From assembly GCA_963930645.1 (NCBI GenBank), contig OZ005662.1:100920436-100984435 (forward strand): a stretch of DNA of 64,000 bases, read 5' to 3'. Below the pieces are notes generated by a model. That model had not been told where the DNA came from. It did not search any database and was given only the letters and a program-made list of their open reading frames with translations. The stretch comes from Salticus scenicus (lineage: Eukaryota; Arthropoda; Arachnida; Araneae; Salticidae). A program made the translations under genes and the position numbers. How positions within the stretch are numbered: position 1 is the first letter of the stretch; each line of letters begins with the position of its first letter. Of this stretch, positions 11,888 to 22,879 are shown one piece after another.

Positions 11888-13232
11888 GAGAGTAGGGACG
11901 GGTGGGACATTTTTGACAAAAATATTTTTTACAAATTTACTTTTACTGGTACAGCACTGTAAGTTTCAGTGAAACAAATTAAAACACTTTAACAGCTTTT
12001 AAAAATATAAATTTGACGGCAATTATTAAAATATTAATTTCATAAGCAATTAACAAAGTCATAAAAATGTCCCATCCCTCCCTACTTTAACAGCTTTTAA
12101 AAATATACATTTGATGGCAATTATTAAAATATTAATTTCATAAGCAATTAACATAGTCATGAAAATGTCCCATCCCTCCTTTATATGAGGGAGGGATGAG
12201 AAAGGTTTATAAAGTTAAAATAAGTACATAATATACTGACATACTATGAAAAATGACAAAAACAGTGGGTCACTATGTATGTAAGGTTAATTAATTATTA
12301 ATAGCATCTTATTTTATCCAACATTAGAATATAATGTTACCACTTAAATAAAATTTTCAAATGCTCGATTAGTTCATCATTTTTTTTTTTTTTTTTTTTT
12401 TTTTTACTTCTAGCAGAGAAACTATTGTTTTTTGTTCAAATATTCCAAATTAGGTTTTTGTTACATTTACATGTTTTGTGGTTCCCTGAACATTAATAAG
12501 GTTTTTAATGGCTAGTCTGTGTGTGTTATCAGCATACCTCAAGAACAAATATTACCAAGAAGTGCTAACTGTAATTGATGAATATAATTTCTTTTCTATA
12601 TTTTATCATTTCCAGGAAAACTGCTCAGGAATGAAAATTAATTCCTCATACATACATGGGAAATAAAGTATTTTTAAAAGTTAAAAGGGTAGACAAAACT
12701 CGTGTGAGTGCCACACCAATTATTTTCCATGATTTTGAATTTGTTTCGTGCATTTTCTCTTCCATCTACTCATACATTTGCCTCTTGATATTCTCTGTTT
12801 ATGGAGTATCAGAATCTTCATTCTTCTTCATTTTCTTATACGTCCCATCCCTCCATGAACTGCTCTGTCCCATCACTCCCTTATCATTATTTAAAAAAAA
12901 AATAATTTAATATTAGACATATGCAACTTTTAGGCTTAATTTAGCTACTAATTCATAAAAGTTATATTATTAGGTATATAAAATATGAAAAGTAATTATG
13001 CTGACATCAGTGAGTGACGTTAAAAACTTGCCTTGAAAATTAAGGAATTGTTTACTTTTGGTGTTATAAAATAGTCATTTTGTTACATAAACTTACAGAA
13101 TTCTCACACTAAAATGATACATAGCAACGGATATGGGGCTGTAGTTACTTCACCTGGTGGAAGTGACAGAAATTAAATACATTGTTTATTTTAAGAATAA
13201 TTTTAGGTGTCCCATCCCTCCCGACCCTCCCC
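11885..13232. mobile_element. TIR transposon with GGGGAG ends, family unassigned
   Basis: Ends GGGGAGAGTAGGGACGGG left and, in reverse, GGGGAGGGTCGGGAGGGA right, together about 25 bp of inverted repeat ending TGGGACA. It is flanked by TATA on both sides, within a TA microsatellite on the left. Inside are two tandem copies of a roughly 105-bp unit (about 11985-12085 and 12086-12190), each ending in GTCCCATCCCTCC, itself a copy of the terminal motif. The longest internal frame (12656-12910, 84 codons) resembles no transposase I know. Confidence 0.65.
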
Positions 13233-13290
13233 TATATATATATATATAAAATAAAATAAAATAAAATAAAATGAAATAAAAATAATACTT
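13233..13290. repeat. TA and AAAAT microsatellites
   Basis: A short TA run is followed by seven AAAAT-type pentanucleotides. Simple sequence abutting the transposon end at 13232. Confidence 0.8.
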
Positions 13291-13678
13291 CAAAGCATTT
13301 GTACATTCAACTGAAATCTAGATATCCGTCTCCAGAGAATGTTCTTTTAATAAAAATTACAAGTTTTATATCTTTTGCGAGAAACATTAAATTTTATTTG
13401 ATAGTATATATGTTTATTTTTATTTATTTATTTATTTTTAAGGGAGATACAATATATTTTATTTGTTTTCCAAATTAAAATAAATGGTAAATTTAGAAAA
13501 AAAAAGTGGATTCTCAGTATTTTTGTTAGAAAAATAGTTAGATATTTTAATTTCGGAAATCTGTGGTTTTTAAAGAAAATCCAAACCACCACTAATATCT
13601 ATGCCTAAAGCAGAATTCGAACATAACACTTTCAAATTCCAGTACAAACATGGACATTAATAATGCCCCCCCCCCCGG

Positions 13679-13718
<40 letters not shown>

Positions 13719-13848
13719 TATAGCAATTCTTCCCCCTCCTTTCAAATTTTTAACTCAATATTTTATCACCTTCCAAAAGATATAAGAGAATAACATTGCT
13801 TTGCATTACTAAGTAACATTCTCAGGCAAGTTTCTTTATGAAATCAAT

Positions 13849-14032
13849 GCTGCCAGCACTTTAATTTATTTGAAGTATTTTTAGCCCCGCCTTTATTTCA
13901 TATCACCTATTTTTTAAGAGTAATTTTTTCCTATTTTATTGTAGTTACACACCGGAGAAAAAAATTCTATAAAGTAGTGCGAAATAAAGGAGGGGCTGAA
14001 AATACTCCGGAATAAATTAAAATGTTGGTAGC
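13849..14032. repeat. Foldback MITE, about 55-bp arms
   Basis: The left arm (GCTGCCAGCACTTTAATTTA, then AGTATTTTTAGCCCCGCC) pairs with the right arm ending AAAATGTTGGTAGC. Short non-coding spacer. No target duplication established. Confidence 0.55.
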
Positions 14033-14204
14033 TATGCTAAAAGTAGTTTGACTACATGCACACACACTTAGAAAGAAAGAGAGGGGGGGATTTGGAAGTT
14101 CAACTTAAATTTATGTTGCCAGTCCAACTACTATGATAACTTCGGCAATTTATGCAATTAATTTTTAATGGATTTATCTAATTAAAATTTACGAGAATGA
14201 ATAG

Positions 14205-14280
14205 CGTCTAGGTCAGGATTTGAATCTAAGACTTTTGCGTTAACGATTCAAACGTTGTACCAACTGAGGAATCGCGAATG
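14205..14280 (-). mobile_element. tRNA-derived SINE head (degenerate)
   Basis: On the minus strand, CCTCAGTTGGTA is followed about 35 bases later by AGATTCAAATCCTGACC. These resemble the A box and B box of a tRNA promoter at tRNA-like spacing. The sequence between does not make a clean anticodon arm, so a SINE or tRNA pseudogene is more likely than a working tRNA. Confidence 0.5.
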
Positions 14281-14421
14281 AGAACTGACTGCATGCTGAT
14301 AAGACAGATATTTTATTTACTTATTTATTTTTCTCCATTTGTTCAGCCAATACAAGCGCAGTACCATGATAGAAATTCATTTAATTTTAATTCCATAATT
14401 ACTGGATATAACTACAATGTA

Positions 14422-14740
14422 AATAACACTGCTCTGAAAAAAAGAAAGAAAAAAATCGAGATCTGATGCCATTCTTGCTGATTCTTACGTAAAATGACCT
14501 CCTGAATTCGAATATGACTCCCATTTTGCCCAGTCACCCTCAGTTTTCTAAATACACCACTCCTCTCTCAATTTCTTTCCCTGTTCGATAATTTTATGAC
14601 CACGAATTTGATTTGAAGAATGAAAAAGAATTAATTTAACACCTAAAAACAAAAAAATATAAAGTTTAAAAAATAACATTAATAACAGATTAAAAAATAT
14701 AAGATATGTAATGCATAATTTCAGTGGCAAATCCTTCCAC

Positions 14741-14774
<34 letters not shown>

Positions 14775-15034
14775 GTCGCAAACGTCCATGTTTTAGAATT
14801 TTCCAACTCTGTAGCCCCTCAGAAGATATTTAACGATTAAAATAATCCTCCCACCTCCTAAAAATCAAATTTATAGCCACAAAATCACCAAAAATGATAA
14901 AAATAGGAGTCCATTTCTAAAAAATTGTGGGTGATAGGGCAGAATGGGCGTCCTACTCGGATTCAGGAGGTCATTTTATATAAGAATATGCTGAAATGGA
15001 GTCAGAGGCAATTTTCCAGCCGAGCAGTGTTATT
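14422..15034. mobile_element. Inverted-repeat MITE, copy 2
   Basis: Starts AATAACACTGCTC and ends GAGCAGTGTTATT, a perfect 13-bp terminal inverted repeat; homology of the arms continues about 120 bases with indels. The interior matches copy 1 (10013-10649) almost throughout, including the conserved homopolymer A run (about 14740-14768). Confidence 0.7.
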
Positions 15035-15099
15035 AGGAAAATAATTTGATCATTTATACAAAAAAATTTTTATATATTGGTCGATGTTTTACAACAACG

Positions 15100-15440
15100 A
15101 AAATTGATCAGGCCAAGTTCAGACCTAGATCCTCTGAGTTAACGTCATAACGCTGTCTCACTTTTCGCTCCCTGTAAAAATTTATTTATTCAATACAACA
15201 AAAAATTACTGTATAAATGGTGGAAATTATTATCCTAAATATCTAACTGCTATCAAACAGCTATGGAGTTAAAATAAATAATTTTTTTCTAAGACTGAGT
15301 TCATATTCCCAGAACAGACAAATTGAAAATTTTTAACTTTCACATGAACGAGCCATGTGAGTTATCATAATAGAACTCAGTTGAAAGAGGGATGGGAGTT
15401 AACACAAGTGTCCAAGTTCAAATTCTGGACAAAATCATTT
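15100..15440. mobile_element. Two further tRNA-like SINE heads
   Basis: Minus strand at about 15117-15178: GAGACAGCGTTATGACGTTA leading to GGTCTGAACTTGG. Plus strand at about 15371-15430: ACTCAGTTGAAAGAGGG leading to AAGTTCAAATTCTGGAC. Both have an A-box-like then B-box-like order at tRNA spacing. Each is degenerate, and I cannot define 3' ends. Confidence 0.35.
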
Positions 15441-15570
15441 TCTGTTCATGTAAAAATTAATTTGGATAACTCACCAAAAATCTACATAAAATGTGATTGA
15501 CCGTCCCAGAAATAAGAATGTATTAAGTTATCTACATCAGGTTAACAGCGTAGAATAACTATTTTCTCCA

Positions 15571-16085
15571 ACAGCCAAAACCCATATTATTCTAAAGGGA
15601 AATTTATTTATAGAATTAATCATTACCTTATGTATTTTTTTAAACCATTTTCATACTGGAAAAATTCACAATATTTAAATTTGTATATGTTTTCTAAAAG
15701 TAGTTTCATAAAATTCTTATTTTTGACTTTAAAAATACGAAAAATTAAACAATTGCATTTTTCGCTTCTTTTTTCTGTACGAGGTGTTATTGAAATTCAA
15801 AAGATAATTTTTTGGAAAACGAGAACGTATTTAACGGTTGTGGTTTTTCCAAAAGTGAAAAATGAATTTAAATAAATACATTGGGTTATGAGTCATTCTG
15901 TAAATAAATTTCTGCATAGAATAACATGAGCTTTATAATAACAGGAGACTTGGCGTTGGAATATTAAAACCCGAACAAACTACTACGTCAGAAACGCCAA
16001 AGCAAAATATTTTTCAAATATTTTTCTTTGGCGTTTTTGACGTAGTAGTTTATTCGGGTTTTAACATGAGCTTTAGCTGTCGGCG
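15571..16085. repeat. Foldback element, carries a Penelope remnant
   Basis: The left arm (ACAGCCAAAACCCATATTAT, then GGGAAATTTATTTATAG) pairs imperfectly with the right arm ending TTAGCTGTCGGCG. The Penelope remnant at 15936-16062 splits the right arm. The same family occurs at 16094-16545, about 26985-27395 and about 61190-61520. Confidence 0.5.
15936..16062. mobile_element. 127-bp Penelope terminal-repeat remnant with 13-bp target duplication
   Basis: The sequence is nearly palindromic. It opens with TAACAGGAGACTTGGCGTTG and TAAAACCCGAA, and closes with the complement of TAAAACCCGAAT. The arms match the ends of the element at 2151-2908. It is bracketed by the perfect 13-bp repeat AACATGAGCTTTA (15923-15935 and 16063-16075). 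It therefore moved as a unit, or reduced by deletion after insertion, with only its terminal repeats left. Confidence 0.75.
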
Positions 16086-16093
16086 AAAAATGC

Positions 16094-16545
16094 ATGCCAT
16101 TAAGGGCCCTCTTCACTCACCGCCGCCGGAAGCCGAAACTGATGTTATTCAATGGGAAATTTTTCTTTACAAATAACTTATTAACTAATACATATTTTTA
16201 AATTCTGTTTTCACATTCTGAATATTCCCAGCTGTTAAATTGACGGACGTTTTTTAAAAAATTATTTTTTTAATTTTTTATATTTTATTTCGAAGCTGCA
16301 AAATACGAATTTTCAATGTGTGAAATTTTTTCATTTTTCAATTTCAAAATAAAATATTAAAAATTAAAAAATTACATTTTAAAAAAAGGTGCGTCAATTT
16401 AACAGTTGGGAATTTTCTGAATGTGAAAACAGAATTTAAAAATATGTATTAGTTAATAAGTTATTTGTAAAGAAAATTTTCCCATAGAATAACATTGGCT
16501 CGGGCATCCGGCGAAGGTGAGTGAAGAGGGCCGTTAAAAGCATGC
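16094..16545. repeat. Long near-perfect palindrome (foldback element)
   Basis: About 200-base arms: the left begins CATGCCATTAAGGGCCCTCT and the right ends with its complement near 16524-16545. Arm homology includes TTACAAATAACTTATTAACT and its complement, with only scattered mismatches. The spacer is about 40-50 bases. No coding sequence. Confidence 0.75.
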
Positions 16546-16654
16546 TTGATAAGCAATATTTGCTTCATGTATGCTGTAGAATAGAGAAGACGATTATTTC
16601 TCCGCAGCTGGCTTCCGGCGACGATAAGTAGAAAGTTCCTTTGCGTTTGATGTA

Positions 16655-16866
16655 CAGTCGGCAGTAAAAGTGTCCGAGCACTAGCAAAAATTCCTATGTA
16701 AAAAAATTACACTTAATACAGTTTTGTTAAATAAATCCTTGTTGAGTTCTGTTATTAGTCAGTCTATGAACATGATTCGACGAGAATTTATTTAACAAAA
16801 CAGTATTAAGTGTACTTTTTTTCATAGGAATTTTTGCTAGTGCTCGGATACTTTTGCTGCCGACTG
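16655..16866. mobile_element. Mariner-like palindromic MITE
   Basis: Flanked by TA (16653-16654 and 16867-16868). The arms begin CAGTCGGCAGTAAAAGT left and CAGTCGGCAGCAAAAGT right (in reverse), and extend at least 80 bases each, nearly perfect. A one-armed relative starts at 26778. TA duplication and CAGT ends fit Tc1/mariner MITEs. Confidence 0.8.
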
Positions 16867-16899
16867 TATCATGTTAAAAACATGTTTGGCAAGTAAAAT

Positions 16900-17240
16900 T
16901 TGATTCACGTTTGCTGCAACAAGTATAATTGATACTTGATGCAGCAAGTATAATTCATACTTGGTGCATCAAGAATAATTCATACTTGGTGCAGCAAGTA
17001 TAATTCATACTTGATGTGTATTACTTGATTCGTACGAACTGTGGCAAACTTAGTGCATACTTGATACATATAACTTGATTCATGCTTGAACTATCAAGTC
17101 TAAAGCAAGTGGGACAAGTGTAAACTAGGATTCTTGATCTTGACTTGCATTAAACTTACAGGCTTGAGATGTCAAGCTCAATGCAAGTTTCTTGACTTGA
17201 GTCGTCAATGTTGATGATAGCTTAATGCAAGTTCTCTGTG
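16900..17240. repeat. Short tandem repeats around CAAGTATAATTCATACTTG
   Basis: A unit of about 31 bases (GCAGCAAGTATAATTCATAC) is repeated three to four times at 16913-17020, with variants GCATCAAGAATAATT. A looser TTGA/CAAG-rich stretch follows to about 17240. Each unit is itself partly palindromic (AAGTATAATTCATACTT). Confidence 0.65.
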
Positions 17241-17289
17241 CTGTCTGGGAGACACTCATTACAGATTAGCCAAGAAATAGAGATAATAT

Positions 17290-17690
17290 AAAAAAACCAT
17301 GAACGACAAGAAGAGACAATGTATTAAAACAGACAGCAATACAAGTCAACACCCAGGAAGACTACACCAAGAAGCATAAATAGACCATAAATGCTAAAAA
17401 CGACCAGTGCCAAGAAAAAGTCGAATAAACAGACGAAATAACTGATCATTCTCCTCCAAGATGGTCCAGAAAGTACACCAAGAAATATTGGAAAGAGAGA
17501 CATTCATCTTTTGAGAAATAAGCAGCCTTTCTGCTGCGAATGCCCGACAGTCAAATACATAATGACGTTCAGTTCCAGTCCCAGCATGGCAGATGGAACA
17601 GATGGGAGAGTTGTTGAGATGGAAGCGAAAAAGTCGACATTCAGTTAAACAGCACTTAGAGTTCTTCTAATTTGGAACCATTTATATCGT
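17290..17690 (-). pseudogene. Non-LTR retrotransposon fragment, C-terminal zinc-knuckle-like region
   Basis: The minus strand from about 17660 reads LTECRLFRFHLNN, then CSICHAGTGTERHYVFDC, then FAAERL. The CxxC...H...C pattern with E.H.. .DC is typical of the C-terminus of jockey/RTE-type reverse transcriptases, after the RNase H or thumb region. An in-frame stop lies just upstream, so the frame is broken. The open part runs to about 17330. Confidence 0.6.
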
Positions 17691-17715
17691 CTAACAAAAT
17701 AAACCTTTTTTTATT

Positions 17716-18097
17716 AGTTAAATTACATATAATTAGAAATGCACATTGAAAGTGAAACACAACACATACGGAAATTTAAATATTTTCAGTGGGATTCCTA
17801 TAGCGGCATTTAAAGGGTTAAATAGATCAGAAAATGTATAAATCTATCGAAAATCCAAAGTCGAAAATTCTTCTTCTTTCTTCTACTGACAGACAGACAG
17901 ATAGGATAAAGTTAATAAACTACTATTTCTATCAATTTATCACAGACATTTTTGCATATTTAATTAATTAGAGGTGAAAATATTTATAATCAGGCACTAA
18001 TTGCGAATTGTTAAACAGTTTCATGAAACCTGTCTTGTCGTAAAAATAAGACCAGTTAAAAAAAAAAAAAAATTAATAATAATAACGATAAATAGAG
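17716..18097. repeat. Dispersed repeat, copy 2 (see 6091-6457)
   Basis: Matches 6091-6457 apart from small indels, such as a GACA run near 17888-17902 and an A-run expansion at 18060-18074. It abuts the non-LTR fragment on its left and unrelated sequence on its right. Confidence 0.6.
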
Positions 18098-18109
18098 AGG
18101 AAAAAAAAA

Positions 18110-18560
18110 AAAAAAGGATCGGCAACATGGAATTCTGACTGCTTACTACTCAGAAGATGATATAATTTTTTGTAATAAAATTTATTTTCAAAGGAATGTA
18201 GCTTTGGAAATCAAGAAATTATTTCTGTCTTTCATGTTCCACCAAAAAATTCATAACTATATTTCATACAAAGCCGATAAGAAAGAATACATTCCTTTGC
18301 GGGCTTTGCGCAATTTTACATTGAAATATAAAGGTATCAAATCCTTTTTGCCGTGCACCGCTCAGAAAACGAAACTATGGGAGAAAGACGAATCTTCCAA
18401 AAACGGCACGCGAAAACCGGTCTAGCATTTCCTCCAGTTGTTCTTCAGCTCAGTGGGCTGAAAAAGACTGTTTGGGGGAAAATTGGCTGTCGACCATCTG
18501 GCAACACTGGTCGCACTCGCACGTGGTTGGTTAAATAAAAATAAATAATTAATGATCAAT
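18110..18560. other. Less AT-rich unassigned stretch
   Basis: Contains a 73-codon plus-strand frame (18204-18425) that I do not recognise. The interval 18330-18540 is more GC-balanced than its surroundings. It could be an old exon or part of an unrecognised repeat. I see no domain, splice pattern or terminal repeat to decide. Confidence 0.2.
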
Positions 18561-18847
18561 GTACTCTTCAGCAACAAGTTTCAGATTTTTACAAGAAACG
18601 TCTTTTTGTGTTGAAGTTGAAAACTGACTAATAGTAACAGGTGTGTAGAGAATGTTTTTTAGTGATCATTTTTCTCAGTTATGATACAGGTTTGTTTTAC
18701 TTGGAAAACAAAGCTTAAAAATAATCATTACGCGGATTTCTTGAAACTGGAGATTCCCCTATTTCACTCTCTTTAAAAATGTCTGAAAGTAAAAATTCTA
18801 TTATAGATTCAAATGCAATTGAATGTTTAAAAAAAAAATAAATCATG

Positions 18848-19570
18848 CAGACATGCCAGGTCTCCTGCTTTTGGCAGGAGTCTCCTGCTTTTTTGCTTGC
18901 TTTTCTATGCTCCTGCTTTTCCACTCATTTCTCCTGCTTTTTTCATGTAATTTTTATTTATCTCTCTTAGCATAATTTATGCTTAAAATCTGGGATTGGG
19001 TAAAAAAATTTGAAAGAAACTGTAATTTATCAAGTTCAGTTTGAATGTGAATTACTATACAATGCTTTGAAACTAATTTTTGCTAAGAATAAATTTTTAA
19101 CTTTCATTTTTGCATAATGAAAAACGTCTTATCAAGATTTTTTTTTTTTTTTTTTTTTAATACCATAACTATTGAAAACTTACAGAATTCAAATTTCTTT
19201 AGAATATAGCTGATGTTTTCATTTCTTTATTACCTTTTCTTTTACAAAGATAATTAAGATTCTTATTGTTTTATATTAGGAGCAGAATGCTCAAATCTGT
19301 CTATTTTGACTTAAATTTTAAACACCTGTATGTCTGAGGGTTTTTTAAAAATTATTTTTTGATAGTTTGTTTTACTGCAAGAAACGTATATTATTCATTT
19401 AATTTTAATACTGATGCTTTGTAAATACCTCCTAAGCTTATAAAGCTTTACTTAAAATTAAATTTGCATTATTTTACTCATTTTTCTTACAAACGTTCTT
19501 GTTTGAAAAAGTCTCGTGATTTCTGTTAAAAAATCTCCTGCTTTTTTGTCATTAGAAGTTGGCATCTCTG
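18848..19570. mobile_element. hAT-like MITE with repeated CTCCTGCTTTT motif
   Basis: Ends CAGACATGCCA left and, in reverse, CAGAGATGCCA right. The flanks share ATCATG (18842-18847 and 19571-19576), part of a probable 8-bp duplication. The left subterminal region carries CTCCTGCTTTT four times (18862-18940) and the right end once (19532-19542), a layout expected of transposase binding sites. The interior is AT-rich and non-coding. Confidence 0.55.
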
Positions 19571-20011
19571 ATCATGATTTGTTACAGCTATTCATCAATA
19601 TTATTTTTTACAATACAAGTGTATCCATTTTAATTTTATTAAATTTTAAGCTTTATTATATTTTAAGAGCAGTAGGTCAGAGTGCTGTTTTGATAATAAT
19701 GAAAATAAAACTATCTTGTGGAAATGGATTAAAACTTCATTCTTACGATATTTTTTTAAAGCATTTTTCCGAAAATAAGGATAAGTAATTATTTATTCAA
19801 ATATTGTTATTTTTGTTTAAGGGGAAGATTCAGCCAGTGGCATAGAGCAGAACCTCTTGTGATTACTGTGACTTGCTTACGTGGTTGTGGAAGCACATAG
19901 TGTAGCTTTAGTGTGTTAAACCCAACTAATTATATTTAAAAACGATGCATTAGCTATTTATAAATCCACATTTTATTTATAAAATAAAATTACTTTCTTT
20001 GCAGCCACTAA

Positions 20012-20090
20012 TACAGTAGAACTTGGATAATTCGAAGCTGAAGGGACCAGAGAAAAATTCGAAATATCCAAAAATTTGAATTACATATAC
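20012..20090 (+). repeat. Pogo/Tigger-like transposon end
   Basis: TACAGTAGAACTTGGATAAT, then GAAGGGACC and AAAATTCGAA, resembles the ends of pogo-type elements (TA target, CAGT start). A complementary end lies at 27690-27741. I cannot show that the two belong to one element. Confidence 0.35.
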
Positions 20091-21011
20091 TATTTTGTCA
20101 AAAAGAAGAGATAAATTCATAAATAAAACTCTACAATCAAAGATTTAAAACACAAAACATTAACTAGGCGAGTCACAAACTCAGGCAGCAATTCTGAGTT
20201 TGGTCACCTTATGGTCTCTGGTTATAAGAATGACCAGGGGCGTAGCTTGAGGGGGGGGAGTCTCCCCCCCCAATGATTTAAAATATAGGGTGGCATATTG
20301 AAGTTTCTGGGGGCGCTGTTTTGCGAATTAAAGTTCATTTGAAAGTGGATCATAATTTTGTTAATTATCATTGGTTTCCAAAAACACTTAAGAGTTTTAT
20401 GTATCACAAGCTGACCAACTGGTTTACCGACCAGCAAAAAAAGTTTGCGTTAAAATGTCTGACTGTAGTAAACTCCCGTTAGGTGGCGCCTGCGGCGCCC
20501 TCTAAACTAATTAAGACGTCTAAAACAGCCCGTTTTCCTATCATGCTAACGACCCTTGAAAATTCTCATCGTATTCATGACGCTTAAAAAAATCTGATCA
20601 TAACAAATTCATGTTTGGGGGTGCCTATGGCGTGATTTCCCGTTTTGTTCACTTACCGTACAAAAGACTTGAAAATTCTAATCGTATTCGGGATCCTTTA
20701 AGAATAAGTTAGTAGCAAAATCCAGCTGAGCGGCGCCCTTCCCTGTTCAGGCACCTACAAAGGCATAATGAGGTTTCTGGGGGCGCTGTTTTACACCTTG
20801 AAGTTCATTTGAAAGTGGATCGTAATTTTCTTTATTATCGTTAGTTACCAACTGGTTGACCGACCACGACCAGCAAAAAAGTTCGCATTAAAATTTCTGA
20901 CTGTAGCAAACTCCCGTTAGGTGGCGCCCTCTTAACTAATTAGACGCCTAAAAAAGCCTTTTTAAACGTGTATAACAGCCTATTTTCCTACTGTGCAAAC
21001 CGTATTCACGA

Positions 21012-21558
21012 CAGGGTTAGAAATAAGCAGTCGTCAGTCGCATTTTGCGACCAGTTTTTTCATTTTGACGCCTAGAATTCCAATCACAGGTGCCATATTT
21101 GACGCCTGGATTTTTTCCTCATCATACCTAATAATTTTCCCAATCCCATCAGACTGTAAACAAGTCTATTTCAAGTCAATTGAACCTACTGATTTAAGAA
21201 ATCATATCTCTATGAAAGTAGTTGACGATTTGTTAATGATTAAATTAAACAGCCCTAAATTAGAAGATTTCTGCCCAGAAAATGCTATTAAATTGTGGTG
21301 GAATTATGTAGCTTCTGGACAAAGAATGAATTTGCTATTTTAAATATGTACGTTTAATATTGTCTATGTAATTATATTCATACATAAATATGTTTTATAT
21401 AATCTTGCATATATTATTTACAAGTTGATGCTTTATTATTTTTTTTAATATACATATTTAATTATAGATGGCACCTAGATTTTTCATTTTGATGCCCAAA
21501 AAATTTAATCCAGGCGTCATTTTGACGCCTAGTTTCAAAATTCTTATTTCTAACACTG
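21012..21558 (+). mobile_element. Deleted hAT transposon with transposase C-terminus
   Basis: Ends CAGGGTTAGAAATAAG left and, in reverse, CAGTGTTAGAAATAAG right. It is flanked by a perfect 8-bp duplication, ATTCACGA (21004-21011 and 21559-21566). Near both ends, GACGCC-containing motifs are repeated (21067-21110 and 21490-21535). It retains the last part of a transposase (see 21150-21343), so it derives from a full element by internal deletion. Confidence 0.85.
21150..21343 (+). pseudogene. hAT transposase C-terminal fragment
   Basis: The frame ends at TAA 21341-21343. Its last about 55 residues include VVDDLLMIKLNSPKLEDF and AIKLWW, resembling the very C-terminus of ZNF862/KIAA1586-like hAT transposases after the dimerisation region. 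The upstream part of the open frame is transposon end sequence, not protein. All catalytic parts are missing. Confidence 0.55.
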
Positions 21559-22139
21559 ATTCACGACCCTTAAAAAAATCTGATTATAACAAATTCCTGT
21601 TTGGGGGCGCCTATGGCATGATTTCCCATTTCAAACACTTACAATAGTCTGTTCGCTTACCGTGCAAAAGACTGTTGAAAACTTTGATCGTATTCAGGAC
21701 CCTGTAAGAATAAGTTAGCAGCAAACTTCAGCTAGCGGCGCCCTTCCCTGTTCAGACACCTACAACAGCATGTTCGCTTACCATGCAACGACTCTTGAAA
21801 ATTCTGATCTTAGCAAATTCGCGCCCTGTGGCGACTGCGGCACCCTTCTCCCATTTCAGATACTTACAACTGACTCGTAAGTATGCGCAATCGCTTTCTC
21901 ACCTCCAAAAACTTAAAATTACGATTTTTCAAGACCTTAGCTCGAAAAAAAAAGCAGTTTATTGTACGTTATGGTTGTTGTATAAAAACGAAATTAGATG
22001 AGGTTTGAATTTGTTATAATGATTTCTCACTAACAATTTTTTATTCTAAGTGATCCTTTAAGCAAATTTTTTTATTTTATTTTCATCGCTTAAGGGTTTT
22101 GAAATATTTATAAGTCTATAAAATTCAACTAGTGCTTCT

Positions 22140-22620
22140 TGACATGAAATAGCGCGAGGAAGCTGATTTAACAACGCATTAATAGGCACATATTGGGCAA
22201 TTGGCGACGGTTTGGGATTAACGCCCCAGTGGCGGTCCGAAGACAAGCCATCACAATTTTTATCTTCTGCGGAAGAGACAGCTCCCCCGCTTCAGTATCT
22301 CCAAGAGGTATTATTTGCACGGAGCATGAAGGACATTGCAGCCACGACAGAGTTTACGTGCACCAGAGACTGACTTTCATGATGGTCTTCAGTTGGCTCG
22401 ATTATTAAATCCGCAATCTTTCTGTCAAGCTGGTAGACGTGAGGTGCCGGGTACGATCCCAAGTCGCGCTTGTCGGGAGAGTCGTTCGAAATTTTCCATG
22501 GTTTTCTCCTAAACTTGCGTAAATACGGGCTAGGGCCCATTAGAAAGACCTCCTCAGAAGGCACACCCCCTCATTCCTAGGACCCTAGAGCAGTCAATCG
22601 GCCTTTTTCCCAAACACCGA
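22140..22620 (-). mobile_element. Retroposon, longer copy of the 3541-3685 family
   Basis: Shares ATTGGCGAC, TTTGGGA and GCCATCACAATTTTTATCTTC with 3541-3685 and continues for 300 more bases. The stretch has markedly higher GC than its surroundings. A B-box-like GGTACGATCCC lies at 22449-22459 on the plus strand, but no A box at tRNA spacing is convincing. SINE versus non-LTR 3' end is unresolved. Confidence 0.45.
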
Positions 22621-22879
22621 CACCAAAACTTAAGTAAAATATAAATTTCTGTACAAAAAAGATTTAATTTTGGACAACGGGACTTTTTTTTAGTTTGTTC
22701 TTCCACATAAAGGCATGCGGTAATTGTGTCGCAATCCTTAGCAATGGCTTTAAAATTTCTTAAAATATTTTTCACACGATATGGGAAAAAAGAAAAACGT
22801 TTTTTAATTGGTTTAAATATATAAAATAATAATAATAAATTACTGATATTTTTTTTCCCTCAAGACTGAGCAATACCCA

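Larger units (their letters stand above)
20190..21900. repeat. Tandem repeat array, about 465-bp units, interrupted by hAT
   Basis: Two units share TTTCTGGGGGCGCTGTTTT and AAGTTCATTTGAAAGTGGAT (about 20308 and 20770), then AAACTCCCGTTAGGTGGCGC (about 20469 and 20909). Further parts (TTCGGG/TTCAGGACCC, AGCGGCGCCCTTCCCTGTTC) repeat near 20690-20750 and 21690-21760. The hAT element at 21012-21558 is inserted in it. A hAT-type end, CAGGGGCGTAGC, lies at 20235-20246. Confidence 0.6.
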
